Below the pieces are notes generated by a model. The model was not told the DNA's origin. It saw nothing but the letters and a program-made list of their open reading frames with translations, and did no database searches. Shown here piece after piece: positions 1 to 8,742 of a stretch of 64,000 nucleotides of DNA; position 1 is the first letter of the stretch; every line of letters starts with the position of its first letter. A program made the position numbers and the translations under genes. The stretch lies in contig JAJFKW010000002.1 of the NCBI GenBank assembly GCA_021773015.1, positions 124,001-188,000 on the forward strand, in the 5' to 3' direction. Source of the DNA: Woeseia sp. Its GTDB lineage: Bacteria; Pseudomonadota; Gammaproteobacteria; Steroidobacterales; Woeseiaceae.

Positions 1-2
1 TT

Positions 3-1967
3 TTGTTTGCACAGATTCAGCCGCAGACCTCGTTTGCACAGCGTGCACTGGATGACCCATGGGAGATAGTACAAGAAAGTCCTATAGGTCCCAACGCCGC
101 TGAGGATTTTGGGTCACACCTGCATCTGACAGATCGCGCCAACGTTCCAGGATGGCCGCTCGTTCGCATTATTGACGAAAACATCGAAATGCCCTTGGAT
201 TTGATGGTGCGTCAGTTATCGCCCAGGCAAGAAGGCGCGCCGAGACTGTATGCACTGGTGTCATTCAGTGAAGACAAACCACAGGTTAGATTCTACATTC
301 CAAAATCGCAGCGCGAGAACATCGAGCACTGCAAATTCAACGACGACGGAAAATTGGATGGGCTGCCTGGCGCCGCTGCGATGTTTGACAAAGATGGTCC
401 GCTTTGCAAAGTTCACGTGTATTCCAAAACTGAAAGGATATCGCTGTCCGAGCCGTATTTGAATCGCGGCTACGGAATTCCGATGATGCTCGACGAATTA
501 GGCGATTCGGACGACTTTATTCAACGTATCGTAGTCGATCTTTCATCTGGCGAGTCATTTACCTATGAATCATTTGGACGGCGACCGGATCGTTTGCCTG
601 CTTTCGAATCGGCGTGGCAGCACGTTAATTTTAGCTACAACAATTCAATCAGATACAGTCGGCTGTTGCATTGGGGACGGCTAGTACCAGCACCGAAAAA
701 ATGGGCCACTGCCAATGCAATGGCGGCATCGGAAACCCTTGCTGTGGCATTTGCGGAAGTCGTTTCAACGAAGCAGGCATTCGACGGCCTAAAGAAAGCG
801 GCGCTTACCTATTATCGATTTGCGAATCACGAGGTCTCCGGACACGCCGCAGAATTGGTTGCAAAAATCCTGGCTGCATCGCGTGAGGAGCCGGAGATAA
901 TTGTGTTTTGGTTGCAACGTGCGCTGGATGCGGGCAACAGCCGGTTTGCCGACTTGGAAAATTACAATCACTACGCGCATATCCACGAGAACAGAGATTT
1001 CGTCAGCCTTGTGGAGCGTGCGCGACAGGACACGAATGGGCCTAACGCTATTTGCGACCTGTCGGTCGCTCAGGACCGCGCGCTGGAGGAGTTTGTGGCA
1101 AAGTGCTCGCGTGCATTATCCGGAAAGAAGCCAGGTCACAGCAGCCCGAATCGCCTGCGGCAATCCTGGAGCCAGGCGTATTTGCAGCGCGGTATGGCGC
1201 TGGCGCAGTTGGGAAAGGATACGGAAGCGCTGCAAGATTTTCTCGAAGCAAAACGCCTCGAGTCAGATTTGCCAGGGCGCCCTGTGCCACAGCATATTCG
1301 CCTAGAGATTGCGAAGGTCAACTTTCGACAGGGCGATGTAGACGCTTCATTGGCAGCGCTTAATGACGCAATATCTCATTCGGCTAATCCAGTCGCGCTC
1401 AATATGCGAGCGGAAGTTTTCCAACGTCAGGGAAACTACGCCGGTGCGCATGATGACCTGGGTACAGTGCTATCTCTGCAACCAGAGATGCAACCAGCGC
1501 AACGTGCGATGCTCCACGGTCGACGAGCGGAAGCGGCGGCTAAACTTGGCAATTTACAAATCGGAATAGCTGATGTGACGGCGGCAATCGACCTCGCTCC
1601 CTCTGCGGCATTCTATTTTGCCCGCGCTCGTTTGTATGAGGCAAACGGAGATTTCGAGAGCGCTCTTGCAGACTGCCAAGCGGTTCTCGATGACAATAGC
1701 GCATCGCCTGACATCGAATTCGGCGCGAACTTTCGGCAAGCTATCATTTATCATCGTACCGGCGACGCCGAGAACGCGGTCGCAAGTTTCGACCGACTAT
1801 TCGCGAACTCGGAAAGGGGTGGCGAAAGTGCACGACAAGTGTTGAAGCTAGTAAGAACATCGTTGGCGAAACAGGAGTACTACAAGAGCGATAGTTTAGA
1901 TTACAATGCGGAGCTGCGCGCCGCGATTGAACGCTGCACCATCGATGCCGTTTGCTCACTACAGTAA
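3..1967 (+). CDS. TPR repeat protein, 5' end cut by window
   Basis: The frame is open from the first bases of the window. The TTG at position 3 has no visible ribosome site, so the true start is probably upstream and this is a partial gene. The first ~350 residues match no family I recognise. From about residue 390 to 620 there are roughly six tetratricopeptide-like helical pairs, for example around 'GMALAQLGKDTEALQDF', 'RAEVFQRQGNYAGAHDDL' and 'RARLYEANGDFESALADC'. TPR arrays bind other proteins or peptides; the partner cannot be told from sequence. The protein ends in a short Cys-containing tail (CTIDAVCSLQ). The next gene (yhcB) begins 230 bases downstream and is probably transcribed separately. 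Confidence 0.85.
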   Translation: MFAQIQPQTSFAQRALDDPWEIVQESPIGPNAAEDFGSHLHLTDRANVPGWPLVRIIDENIEMPLDLMVRQLSPRQEGAPRLYALVSFSEDKPQVRFYIPKSQRENIEHCKFNDDGKLDGLPGAAAMFDKDGPLCKVHVYSKTERISLSEPYLNRGYGIPMMLDELGDSDDFIQRIVVDLSSGESFTYESFGRRPDRLPAFESAWQHVNFSYNNSIRYSRLLHWGRLVPAPKKWATANAMAASETLAVAFAEVVSTKQAFDGLKKAALTYYRFANHEVSGHAAELVAKILAASREEPEIIVFWLQRALDAGNSRFADLENYNHYAHIHENRDFVSLVERARQDTNGPNAICDLSVAQDRALEEFVAKCSRALSGKKPGHSSPNRLRQSWSQAYLQRGMALAQLGKDTEALQDFLEAKRLESDLPGRPVPQHIRLEIAKVNFRQGDVDASLAALNDAISHSANPVALNMRAEVFQRQGNYAGAHDDLGTVLSLQPEMQPAQRAMLHGRRAEAAAKLGNLQIGIADVTAAIDLAPSAAFYFARARLYEANGDFESALADCQAVLDDNSASPDIEFGANFRQAIIYHRTGDAENAVASFDRLFANSERGGESARQVLKLVRTSLAKQEYYKSDSLDYNAELRAAIERCTIDAVCSLQ

Positions 1968-2197
1968 CTTAGAAGTACATTTCAGAAGATGTCGCTCCGG
2001 CGCTCAAAGTGGCTATTGCTCTGTCAACGTGAACAAGCCGTCAATAAGAACCCCTAAGTTCGGCGAATGACCTGTCGGTTATCCGTTAGAAGTAGGAATC
2101 TCGCCGTAACGCTGAAGAGTGTGAATCAAATGGTGAAAATCGCGTACCATTAGCAGTGCCCCCGCTTGGGCATTTTTCAAAACATGGGAGTACATCA

Positions 2198-2740
2198 ATG
2201 AGTCCGATAATAATCGTCGGTATCGGCATATTGCTATTTGGCCTTGGCCTCGGCGCGGGTTACTGGCTTGCATTCGGTCAACGCAAGCGCGATTCGGCTA
2301 AAGCAAACAATATACAAATTGAGCTGGATGACTATCGACGGCAAGTCGCCGAACATTTCGGCGAGACGGCGCAACAATTCCAGGCGCTCGGGCAACAGTA
2401 CCAGTCGCTGTACAAACATATGGCGCAAGGCGCCGATACTTTGTGTGATCCCGCTCAATCTGAGGCGTTGCTCGGCTTTTCCGCTGGCAATGCTGCCGCG
2501 ATTACAACCAACCCGGCCGGCGATCTAGAGGTGCCGCCGGACGTGATTAGAGACTACGCCGCTGCCGAGGAAAACGAGCCACCAATAGTGGATCCAGAAA
2601 TCGAGGTACCGCAGACGGCAGAGTTGCTAGCGGACTCTCCGGTGCCCGACGGCATAACGGCGGAACCGCCCGCGGAAGAAGTGACTGTGGAAAAAGTCGA
2701 CGCACCGGCTGCCGTCGAAACAGAGCGCAGAGTACATTGA
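2198..2740 (+). CDS. yhcB: YhcB/DUF1043 family inner-membrane protein
   Basis: A 180-residue protein with one N-terminal membrane segment (residues 2-22, IIIVGIGILLFGLGLGAGYW), a charged coiled-coil-like stretch (QIELDDYRRQVAEHFGETAQ and the following AQQFQALGQQYQSLYKHMAQGA) and an acidic, proline-rich tail. This layout is diagnostic of DUF1043/YhcB, an inner-membrane protein linked to cell division and envelope growth in enterobacteria and largely confined to gammaproteobacteria, so it is also a taxonomic clue. I chose ATG 2198 because GGGAG lies seven bases upstream; an in-frame GTG at 2156 would put 14 non-family residues in front of the membrane segment. The acidic tail (residues ~110-180) looks disordered. 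Confidence 0.85.
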   Translation: MSPIIIVGIGILLFGLGLGAGYWLAFGQRKRDSAKANNIQIELDDYRRQVAEHFGETAQQFQALGQQYQSLYKHMAQGADTLCDPAQSEALLGFSAGNAAAITTNPAGDLEVPPDVIRDYAAAEENEPPIVDPEIEVPQTAELLADSPVPDGITAEPPAEEVTVEKVDAPAAVETERRVH

Positions 2741-2876
2741 GTGTTCTGTATGAGAAATTGGAGTCAGACTGCACTTAATCGGCTAAACGTGGCAGTTGTT
2801 CGACTCCGGAATTCCGATTGATATTTACTGCTTCCTTTATTCGGGTCGAACCACAATTTGTTGGACGCTAATATTT

Positions 2877-2893
2877 CGGTCCGACCCTTTTTT
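2877..2893 (+). repeat. dispersed GGTCCGACCC-T-tract motif, copy 1
   Basis: CGGTCCGACCCTTTTTT lies between the end of yhcB and the end of the PD40 lipoprotein gene. Near-identical short copies recur in other intergenic gaps of this window. Confidence 0.6.
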
Positions 2894-2928
2894 CGTACGT
2901 TCAATTTCGTTCTTGTAGCTTCAGTGCA

Positions 2929-4833
2929 CTACTGCGACCACAGGAATATGTTGTTAACATCCCCGCCGGCAGTCAACGGGCCCGAGATATTGATGTTGCT
3001 CAGGCCATCCGCTGAGGCCATATAGAGCTCGGAGACGCCGACGGTATCCTGTCGTGACACGTAGATGACGGCAGAACTATCCGCCGACCACTGAGAAAAC
3101 GTATTCAGTCCTCCACCGGCGACGGCAGTACGGTTTACCTGGACACTGCTGCTGCCATCGGCCTGCGCAACAAACACCTCTATAACATCGTCTGTGAACT
3201 GATCGGCTGGGTAGGCGAATCGAGAACTGTCCGGTGACCACATATTGAATGGCAGGAAGCTGGAAAAGAACGCGGCGCCACCAGTGATCAACGGCCCGTT
3301 AACTTTCACGTTACCTGTGCCATCTGCCGCCGACACGAAGATCTCGGAAATTCCGGCAGTTTCCTGAATAGCGGAATAGGCGATCTGTGTGCTATCTGGA
3401 GACCACAAGAAAGATCCGGCGCTGCCGCCGGTGACCAGCGGGCCGTTTATTTTGGTGTTGTTGCCGCCATCGCCGTCGGACGCATATACCTCTGTAAAGA
3501 AATCGGTGTCCTGATCGGCTACATAAGCAATTCGTGAGGAATCCGGTGACCATGTAAAACTGAATACATTGCCGTCCGTGACCAGCGGTCCGTTAATCCT
3601 TGAGTTGTCGCTACCGTCCGGTAACACGGAATAAAGCTCAAAAATGCCGTCAAGGTCCTGATCCGCGCGATACGCCAGTCGTGAACCATCCGGTGCCCAG
3701 CTCATTTCCATCACACTGCCGTTATCAACCAGCGGACCACTGATTTTATTGTTGCCGCTACCGTCTGGCATCCCTACGTAAACTTCTCGTATGCCGGCAG
3801 TGTCCTGATCGGCGAGGTAGGCAATGAGCGAGGAGTCCGGAGACCAGATGTAGTCGTTTATCGAGCCCGGAGACGGTACCCGCGTTACGCTGACGCTGTT
3901 GGCGCTGCCGGTCGTTGTGTCATGTGTGTTGATACCGACTGCGCGGCCCGACGCCGAATCGATTACCCGTTGCGCTATGTAGCGGCCATCCGGCGACCAT
4001 TCGATCAGATCCAGACGTACGCTGCCGTTCGCCGTGTTGCCGTTGATCTTGCGGTGATTAGTGCCGTCACGATCGGCCAGATATACCTCCGTTACCCCGT
4101 CTATGTCGGCATCGGCCAAATAAACGATTGCCGAGCTGTCGGGCGACCAGCGAAACGTGAACACATCGCCTGTTATATTCGCCATAGCAGCGTTAATTTT
4201 AGATATGCCGCTGCCATCGATCGCGGCAACATAGAGCTCCCGGTTGATAACGTTGTCCGCATTCGCTCGGTACACAACGTAATTCCCATCCGGAGAAATT
4301 GCGAAATCGCCGGTCACGTCAGCCCCACTGGGTAACGCCCCGGAAAGTTTTGTGACCGTAGTGGACTGCGTGTCGTATTTGTAGAGTTCTTGTACGTTGT
4401 CGGTGTCCTTGTCCGCCAAGAATAATACGTAGTCAGCGGACGCCACGGTAACTGTGATGTCATCCGACGCGCTCCCACCCTGCCCATCACTGACGGTCAG
4501 CCGTAACACGGCGTCTTCTTCCATACCGACTGGAACTAGCGGCGCCGTGACGGTCGCATTCGGGTCGGTTGGCGAACTGAAGCTGACAGTTGGTCCGCTG
4601 ACCTGCGACCAGACATAGGTGAGCGTACCGCCGTCCGAATCGGAACCTTGTCCCGCCAGTTGCACGTCGATGTTTTCGTTAACGGACTGATCGGTGCCGG
4701 CATCCGCGGTCGGCGGGTTGTTGGCCGGTGCGGCGGGTCCGCCGCCGCCGCCGCCACAGGCTGTGAGCAGTCCAAATAGCAATAGGGCGGTGTAGAGTTT
4801 GTTGGGTAGTAGTCGCGAAATTCGCATGGGCAT
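2929..4833 (-). CDS. lipoprotein with Ig-like/PKD domain and PD40 (TolB-like) beta-propeller
   Basis: A 634-residue exported lipoprotein. The signal peptide ends in the lipobox LLTAC followed by a Gly run, so the mature protein should be lipid-anchored. Residues ~40-130 form a PKD/cadherin-like Ig module ('PTADAGTDQSVNENIDVQLA', 'VTAPLVPVGMEEDAVLRLTV'). The rest is about ten repeated units carrying the PD40 signature 'WSPDSS.IAY.AD.D', which builds a TolB-like propeller. The wording 'DQDTDGVTEVYVA..DGSG..KINGPLV' is repeated closely, showing internal duplication. ATG 4833 has GGAG nine bases upstream and starts directly at a good signal peptide; a start at 4911 would bury it. Such propellers bind proteins or glycans; no catalytic motif is visible. 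Confidence 0.88.
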   Translation of the reverse strand: MPMRISRLLPNKLYTALLLFGLLTACGGGGGGPAAPANNPPTADAGTDQSVNENIDVQLAGQGSDSDGGTLTYVWSQVSGPTVSFSSPTDPNATVTAPLVPVGMEEDAVLRLTVSDGQGGSASDDITVTVASADYVLFLADKDTDNVQELYKYDTQSTTVTKLSGALPSGADVTGDFAISPDGNYVVYRANADNVINRELYVAAIDGSGISKINAAMANITGDVFTFRWSPDSSAIVYLADADIDGVTEVYLADRDGTNHRKINGNTANGSVRLDLIEWSPDGRYIAQRVIDSASGRAVGINTHDTTTGSANSVSVTRVPSPGSINDYIWSPDSSLIAYLADQDTAGIREVYVGMPDGSGNNKISGPLVDNGSVMEMSWAPDGSRLAYRADQDLDGIFELYSVLPDGSDNSRINGPLVTDGNVFSFTWSPDSSRIAYVADQDTDFFTEVYASDGDGGNNTKINGPLVTGGSAGSFLWSPDSTQIAYSAIQETAGISEIFVSAADGTGNVKVNGPLITGGAAFFSSFLPFNMWSPDSSRFAYPADQFTDDVIEVFVAQADGSSSVQVNRTAVAGGGLNTFSQWSADSSAVIYVSRQDTVGVSELYMASADGLSNINISGPLTAGGDVNNIFLWSQ

Positions 4834-5173
4834 GATGGTTACTCCGTGAATTATCCGCTTGTCTATAGGGTTAAGCGGAGAAGCCGCGGAGATTTGCCCA
4901 CGCGAGGCCATTATTCGCGATGTTGCAAGAAATTAGGCGTAGGTCTGCCAATTTTGGATGGCCAAACAGCCCATTCCAATATGCCGTGACCTAAATTGGC
5001 AGTGATCCCTTATCGCCTTTTTGCGCTCGAAAAGCGCTGATGTGCTGGGATCCTCAGATAACTTGCGGCCGGCTGCAACTACAGACAGAAGCCGATGTTC
5101 GAACGAGGTCCGTTACGTCGCTACCGCTAGGCACCATAAATGGCGCAAGAAACCGCGGCAGATAATGTCACAG
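4834..5173. other. 340-bp gap without a supported gene
   Basis: Lies between the promoter side of the PD40 lipoprotein gene (its GGAG ribosome site is at the left edge) and the end of the DUF3592 gene. I see no tRNA, clear terminator or conserved reading frame. Confidence 0.5.
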
Positions 5174-5680
5174 TCAGGCAGTCTGTGATTGGTCGCGGGA
5201 ATTAACGCCTTCAGGGTCATCGTCCACTTCATCATCATCTGGCGACGCCCAACCGGCTATGAATAGAGCGAACAACCCTAATATGAGCGCAGCGATGAGG
5301 ATGCCCTTGACCATTCTACCCAGACTCGATTGACGCTTGAGCACATGCAGTACGCCTACCATTGCAGGGTCAGCGTTTGAGTACGCGATAGAAATAAGCG
5401 GCGAGACCAGAAATCGCTCACCTTTCTCGTTAACAGCAGAGTACTTCGACACGTAATCTCTATCATCGACGGTATACGTATAACTGAAATTGTATGTTGT
5501 CGATGTGTGACCCCGTTTAGTGCGGGATGTGGTGTTAACGAGTTTGATCGGAGCTTCAACGACCGTGTGGTCTTTAAGAATCGAGGACGCGTTGAGAAAC
5601 GAATTGATGCCCGCATACGACAAGAAAGCAACGCCAGCGAGATATGCAGGCCAGACAAGTTTGGAGATAAGCGTCTTCAT
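5174..5680 (-). CDS. DUF3592-type membrane protein
   Basis: A 168-residue protein with an N-terminal membrane segment (residues ~8-25), an extracytoplasmic domain rich in beta strands, and a second membrane segment near residues 125-145 (GILIAALILGLFALFIAGW). Between them are the features of DUF3592: 'TTYNFSYTYTVDDRDY', then a bulky region ending 'ISIAYSNADPAMVGVL', where the 'Y.p.dP' element is typical. It ends in an acidic tail (DDDEVDDDPEG). I chose ATG 5680, which opens on the membrane segment; a longer form from 5716 adds 12 uninformative residues. Function is unknown. Confidence 0.8.
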   Translation of the reverse strand: MKTLISKLVWPAYLAGVAFLSYAGINSFLNASSILKDHTVVEAPIKLVNTTSRTKRGHTSTTYNFSYTYTVDDRDYVSKYSAVNEKGERFLVSPLISIAYSNADPAMVGVLHVLKRQSSLGRMVKGILIAALILGLFALFIAGWASPDDDEVDDDPEGVNSRDQSQTA

Positions 5681-6036
5681 GTTTGAGGTGCCTCGTCTAT
5701 CAACTCGATCGTCCAAGTCCTATTGGGACTGACGGTACGATAATTGGGCTAAGCGCCCAGGGATCTTCCGCTATGTGTGCATCAGATTATGGCAGTACGC
5801 GGCAAAATTCCGTGATGTAGTCTAAATATGTTCGGCATAAAGACAATGTTTCGGTTGAATTCGCAGCCGTTAGCCGACTGCCAATTTCATTGCTTTCCCG
5901 AATATCGGACGATCGCTTTCGACAAGAAAAAAGATGTTGAATCAGGTTTTGTACGATACGGGTATTTCAGTCCGACCCCTTTTTATTTTTTCAAGGTGTT
6001 AACTTACTTCTTTCAGATGTTGGCAAGGCTTATCGA
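5681..6036. other. 356-bp gap with one motif copy
   Basis: An open frame of about 70 codons (5828-6040) shows no family features and is interrupted in meaning by the dispersed GGTCCGACCC motif at 5968. I do not call it a gene. Confidence 0.45.
5968..5984 (+). repeat. dispersed GGTCCGACCC-T-tract motif, copy 2
   Basis: CAGTCCGACCCCTTTTT followed by more T-rich DNA. It matches copy 1 at 2877 except for one base at its 5' end and one extra C. Confidence 0.6.
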
Positions 6037-6423
6037 ATGATTCGCGCGCAGTACTACTTTAGACAATCCGCTCAGGGCTTATCGGCATGGGATGTTCGCC
6101 GGCTTGTCCGGTTGAGCCGCGACCTTCCAGTTGAGCAGGTTCAGCTTACCGATATTGCCGAGTTAGATGAGACACACTGGTACAAGCACGAGGGTGATTC
6201 ACCGACCTGCCGCTCATTGCTGCAACACATGCAGATGATTGACGAGGTTGATCTAGACTATCCGATCATACTTGACGAAAATGGGCGGGTAATGGACGGT
6301 ATGCACCGTGTGTGCCGTGCGCTTCGGGAAGATATTGACAGAATACCGGCAGTACGATTTACCGTGACTCCCGAACCCGACTTTGTAGACTGTAACCCCA
6401 GTGACCTGCCATACGACGATTAA
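6037..6423 (+). CDS. small soluble protein with ParB-like motif
   Basis: 128 residues, no signal peptide or membrane segment. The central block 'YPIILDENGRVMDGMHRVCR' resembles the ParB/Srx-fold signature in which an invariant Asp-Gly-x-His-Arg loop follows a strand; stand-alone proteins of this kind are usually annotated only as hypothetical or ParB-like. The ATG has AAGG nine bases upstream. No parA-like partner is nearby, so a partitioning role is not supported. It stands alone between a DUF3592 gene on the other strand and a secreted orphan. Confidence 0.72.
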   Translation: MIRAQYYFRQSAQGLSAWDVRRLVRLSRDLPVEQVQLTDIAELDETHWYKHEGDSPTCRSLLQHMQMIDEVDLDYPIILDENGRVMDGMHRVCRALREDIDRIPAVRFTVTPEPDFVDCNPSDLPYDD

Positions 6424-6560
6424 TCGTATGTCTTTCGAATTGGGGGCTTGATCCTTGTTCACCTTTCTTTCTAAGTTTCGAAAAACGGGATGTGTGTCCA
6501 GCATTCCAGATGTCTTACACACTACAGTACGGCTATCGTATTCTCTGATAGAGAATTGCA

Positions 6561-7565
6561 ATGAAAATTCTAGCGCTTCCAATTTTGTTGCTCTTGCCGG
6601 GCCTTGCCATGTCCGACCCGGCTTCCTGCCGAATGCTGGAGATAGTCAAAGATAACCCCCACGTCGCACAGTCGTCGAAAGAAGCGTTCGCCAAAGACTG
6701 CAATTCAGTACCACAGACGATTACAGTGCAGCAAACTCGAACCGCGCCGCGGCAATTCAAAGCGCCGCCCTGTGAGCGGAACCCGAACATTCCTGATCCA
6801 GCGAACGATAGTTACCTAATCCATTGCAAAGAACAACAAAGACTAAAGCATTGGAGAAAACGAATTTCTGACGAGCGGCATTCACTGGTTGGAATACCGA
6901 CACATACGATTACACATGTTAGAAATTGGTTACGCAGTTGCCAAAAATTTCGCGTCAATGTTCAGGCCTCAGAAGATAAAGGCATACTCTGGGCAAGCAG
7001 TCATGATCTCGAAAAGGGTCGAGTTGGTGTCAGGAGGGCGTACGCAGAGCACGAGCCGTTAAAAAACCTTTACAGCGAAGAGACAAACGCCTGTGCTGCA
7101 AGTGAAGAATATAGAGCGACCGCCGAATACTTAGCGCATAAGCAAGAAAAATTGGTAGCCGACGCCAAGCTGAGGCGGGACGAGCAATCAAAGATTCGTA
7201 GCGGCGTTGAGTCACGTGCAATCTCGGATGGCTATGAAGGCGTTTATTGGAAAGGACTCTCAGATTACCTGTCTGCGGTCCGTTCCGGATCAGCGACCTT
7301 GGATGGTGCAGGCGACCTAGTCTTTCCGTTGAAAGGGTCGGACAGGGAATACGTAATTAGCCAGATCTTGCCGGATGTCGTCGTTTACAGCGCCCCATCA
7401 GCACCGACTCTGTTTTTGCCAAGATCGGAAGGAAAAAGTTACCTTGAGGGAAACGCAATTACGAATCATTCATCGCGCGCGTATTTTGCGTTTCGCGGTA
7501 CGACTAGCTACACGACCGTATTGGGGGCGACTGCCCAAGCGTTAGTGCTTGAGCCGGTATTTTAG
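6561..7565 (+). CDS. exported protein of unknown function
   Basis: 334 residues beginning with a clear Sec signal peptide (MKILALPILLLLPGLAMS, likely cut before DPASC). The mature protein has a Cys-containing, basic N-terminal half ('CERNPNIPDPANDSYLIHCK') and a helical, charged middle ('EEYRATAEYLAHKQEKLVAD'). Its C-terminal part, of mixed strands, ends near 'AYFAFRGTTSYTTVLGA'. I recognise no family or catalytic motif. The signal peptide, consistent codon use and length make it a real gene. An inverted copy of the dispersed motif core (AAAGGGTCGGAC, near 7334) falls inside the coding region. Confidence 0.7.
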   Translation: MKILALPILLLLPGLAMSDPASCRMLEIVKDNPHVAQSSKEAFAKDCNSVPQTITVQQTRTAPRQFKAPPCERNPNIPDPANDSYLIHCKEQQRLKHWRKRISDERHSLVGIPTHTITHVRNWLRSCQKFRVNVQASEDKGILWASSHDLEKGRVGVRRAYAEHEPLKNLYSEETNACAASEEYRATAEYLAHKQEKLVADAKLRRDEQSKIRSGVESRAISDGYEGVYWKGLSDYLSAVRSGSATLDGAGDLVFPLKGSDREYVISQILPDVVVYSAPSAPTLFLPRSEGKSYLEGNAITNHSSRAYFAFRGTTSYTTVLGATAQALVLEPVF

Positions 7566-7624
7566 AATTGCAGTGATGAATCTGCGTGAGAATCAGCCGT
7601 CAGACTGGAGTTTTCAGGAAAGCG

Positions 7625-7636
7625 CGGTCCGACCCC
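7625..7636 (+). repeat. dispersed GGTCCGACCC motif, copy 3
   Basis: CGGTCCGACCCC followed by AATTATG, in the short gap after the exported orphan gene. It shares the 11-base core with copies 1 and 4 but lacks the T tract. Confidence 0.55.
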
Positions 7637-7659
7637 AATTATGCCGGTCGTTTTCATTG

Positions 7660-8052
7660 CTATGCCGCCTTATTGGGTAATAGAAAGTGTGTACGTGCGA
7701 AATCCGATTGCAACTGGTCACTGGAATACCACTTACTTAACGCGCTCTTCGACAGTAGGTCTTCGTTCTGCTCTAAGAACTCTTCAAAGCTGGACCAACT
7801 TGCTGTCACGTGTATTCGTTCGGCAATCAGGCTTAGAAATGCGAACGTGATCGTGACATTGAATTTCTCAGGCGCGCCCGCGTGGGTTGCAATTGTGTTA
7901 ATCGCATTCGCGTACTTGGCACTGGCTTCCAGATATCCGTATTTGTGAAGCATTTCGTAGGCCACTTGAACGTGTTGTCGGTGTCCGAATTTGGAGGGAT
8001 CAACCTCGAAAGCCTCGAATTGTGTGAGGAGTTCTGAATATTCTTCTGTCAC
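7660..8052 (-). CDS. uncharacterised small protein, coupled to an RHH protein
   Basis: 130 residues, soluble, helical. Recurrent features are 'FGHRQHVQVAYEMLHKYG' near residues 22-39 and 'FNVTITFAFLSLIAERI' near 64-80, with conserved-looking His pairs that could bind a metal. I know of similar orphan proteins but no function. It starts with GTG at 8052, preceded by AAGGAG eight bases upstream, and overlaps the stop of the ribbon-helix-helix gene by four bases (GTGA), so the two are translationally coupled. The arrangement recalls a toxin-antitoxin pair, yet the protein matches no toxin fold I can name. Confidence 0.75.
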   Translation of the reverse strand: MTEEYSELLTQFEAFEVDPSKFGHRQHVQVAYEMLHKYGYLEASAKYANAINTIATHAGAPEKFNVTITFAFLSLIAERIHVTASWSSFEEFLEQNEDLLSKSALSKWYSSDQLQSDFARTHFLLPNKAA

Positions 8053-8309
8053 AATTTATCTCCTTGCTCGTTAAGTTTGTGGCTGTCGGCAGCGCTAAGA
8101 TCCAAGTCATACACTTGTTTGAGCTGTCCGATTTTCCTTAGTGTGTCTGCAGAAAACGGCGGCAGCTTGCCTTCAAAGCAATGGAGTGCCATGCCTTCCA
8201 GCAGGTCACCCAGTGACATGTCCAGTTGCTCAGCCAATCCTTTTAGAACTTTGAGAATCCGTTTTTCTATACGGACACCTGTCTGTACGCGTTCGATTGT
8301 TTTTGTCAT
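8049..8309 (-). CDS. ribbon-helix-helix-like small DNA-binding protein
   Basis: 86 residues. The segment 'QTGVRIEKRILKVLKGLAEQ' and the following 'LDMSLGDLLEGMALHCFEGK' fits a strand-helix-helix (RHH) fold: a short basic strand, a helix with KxLK, a turn at DMS and a second helix. Such proteins usually bind inverted repeats as dimers and often control their own operon. An 18-bp inverted repeat (8311-8328) begins two bases upstream of the ATG, which fits autoregulation. The first gene of a two-gene unit, it overlaps its partner by four bases. No clear Shine-Dalgarno precedes the ATG, so translation may start on a very short leader. Confidence 0.72.
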   Translation of the reverse strand: MTKTIERVQTGVRIEKRILKVLKGLAEQLDMSLGDLLEGMALHCFEGKLPPFSADTLRKIGQLKQVYDLDLSAADSHKLNEQGDKL

Positions 8310-8310
8310 C

Positions 8311-8328
8311 GTGGTACTATGGTACCAC
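8311..8328. promoter_or_regulatory. inverted repeat touching the RHH gene start (candidate operator)
   Basis: GTGGTACTATGGTACCAC has perfect 7-bp arms (GTGGTAC/GTACCAC) around TATG. A further GGTACC follows two bases later (8330-8335), giving GGTACC-AC-GGTACC. Its position against the RHH start codon suggests an autoregulatory operator. Confidence 0.55.
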
Positions 8329-8457
8329 GGTACCTAGATGTCAAGATCTTGTGTTCAAAATTGCGCAAGGGGTGGCTAGTGGCCGTGAGTGGACGCGGGC
8401 TTTTCTGAATTCGGCAAAACTGGGCGTTGAACCGCACTTTGGAGAAAACTAAATAAT

Positions 8458-8474
8458 CGGTCCGACCCTTCTTC
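8458..8474 (+). repeat. dispersed GGTCCGACCC motif, copy 4
   Basis: CGGTCCGACCCTTCTTC, identical to copy 1 over the first 13 bases. A variant, GGATCCGATCCCATATTTT, follows at 8518-8536. Confidence 0.6.
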
Positions 8475-8742
8475 ACCGCGACCCAATTCGTCCTATTTTT
8501 TGATTTTGGCTACCATTGGATCCGATCCCATATTTTCACTTAGGCTCCGAAGGTCGATGCCAGATCGGCCATGAAACCCAATGCTGCCGATAGTGGCACA
8601 GAGCCCACCCGGCGAAATCACCGCTTTCGCATGAGTACCGATTGCGCCAGGCATGATAGATTTCGAATCTGCTGTATTGTCTGCCACATCTCAATCAGTG
8701 CGCGATTCGCAGGCCAGAAAAAAAATATCAAGGAGCATAGTT

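Larger units (their letters stand above)
8310..8742. other. 433-bp divergent gap between RHH and VOC genes
   Basis: Holds the RHH operator-like repeat, two copies of the dispersed motif (8458 and 8518) and, at its right edge, the AAGGAG ribosome site of the VOC gene. I see no protein-coding frame in it with support. Confidence 0.5.

Noticed and set aside
3922-4335. 137-codon open frame on the plus strand inside the PD40 lipoprotein gene
   Set aside because: It runs antisense to a clear repeat protein with PD40 motifs; its content mirrors those repeats and it has no start signal.
7660-8309. Calling the RHH pair a toxin-antitoxin system
   Set aside because: Layout fits, but the second protein lacks any toxin motif I know, so I report only the arrangement.
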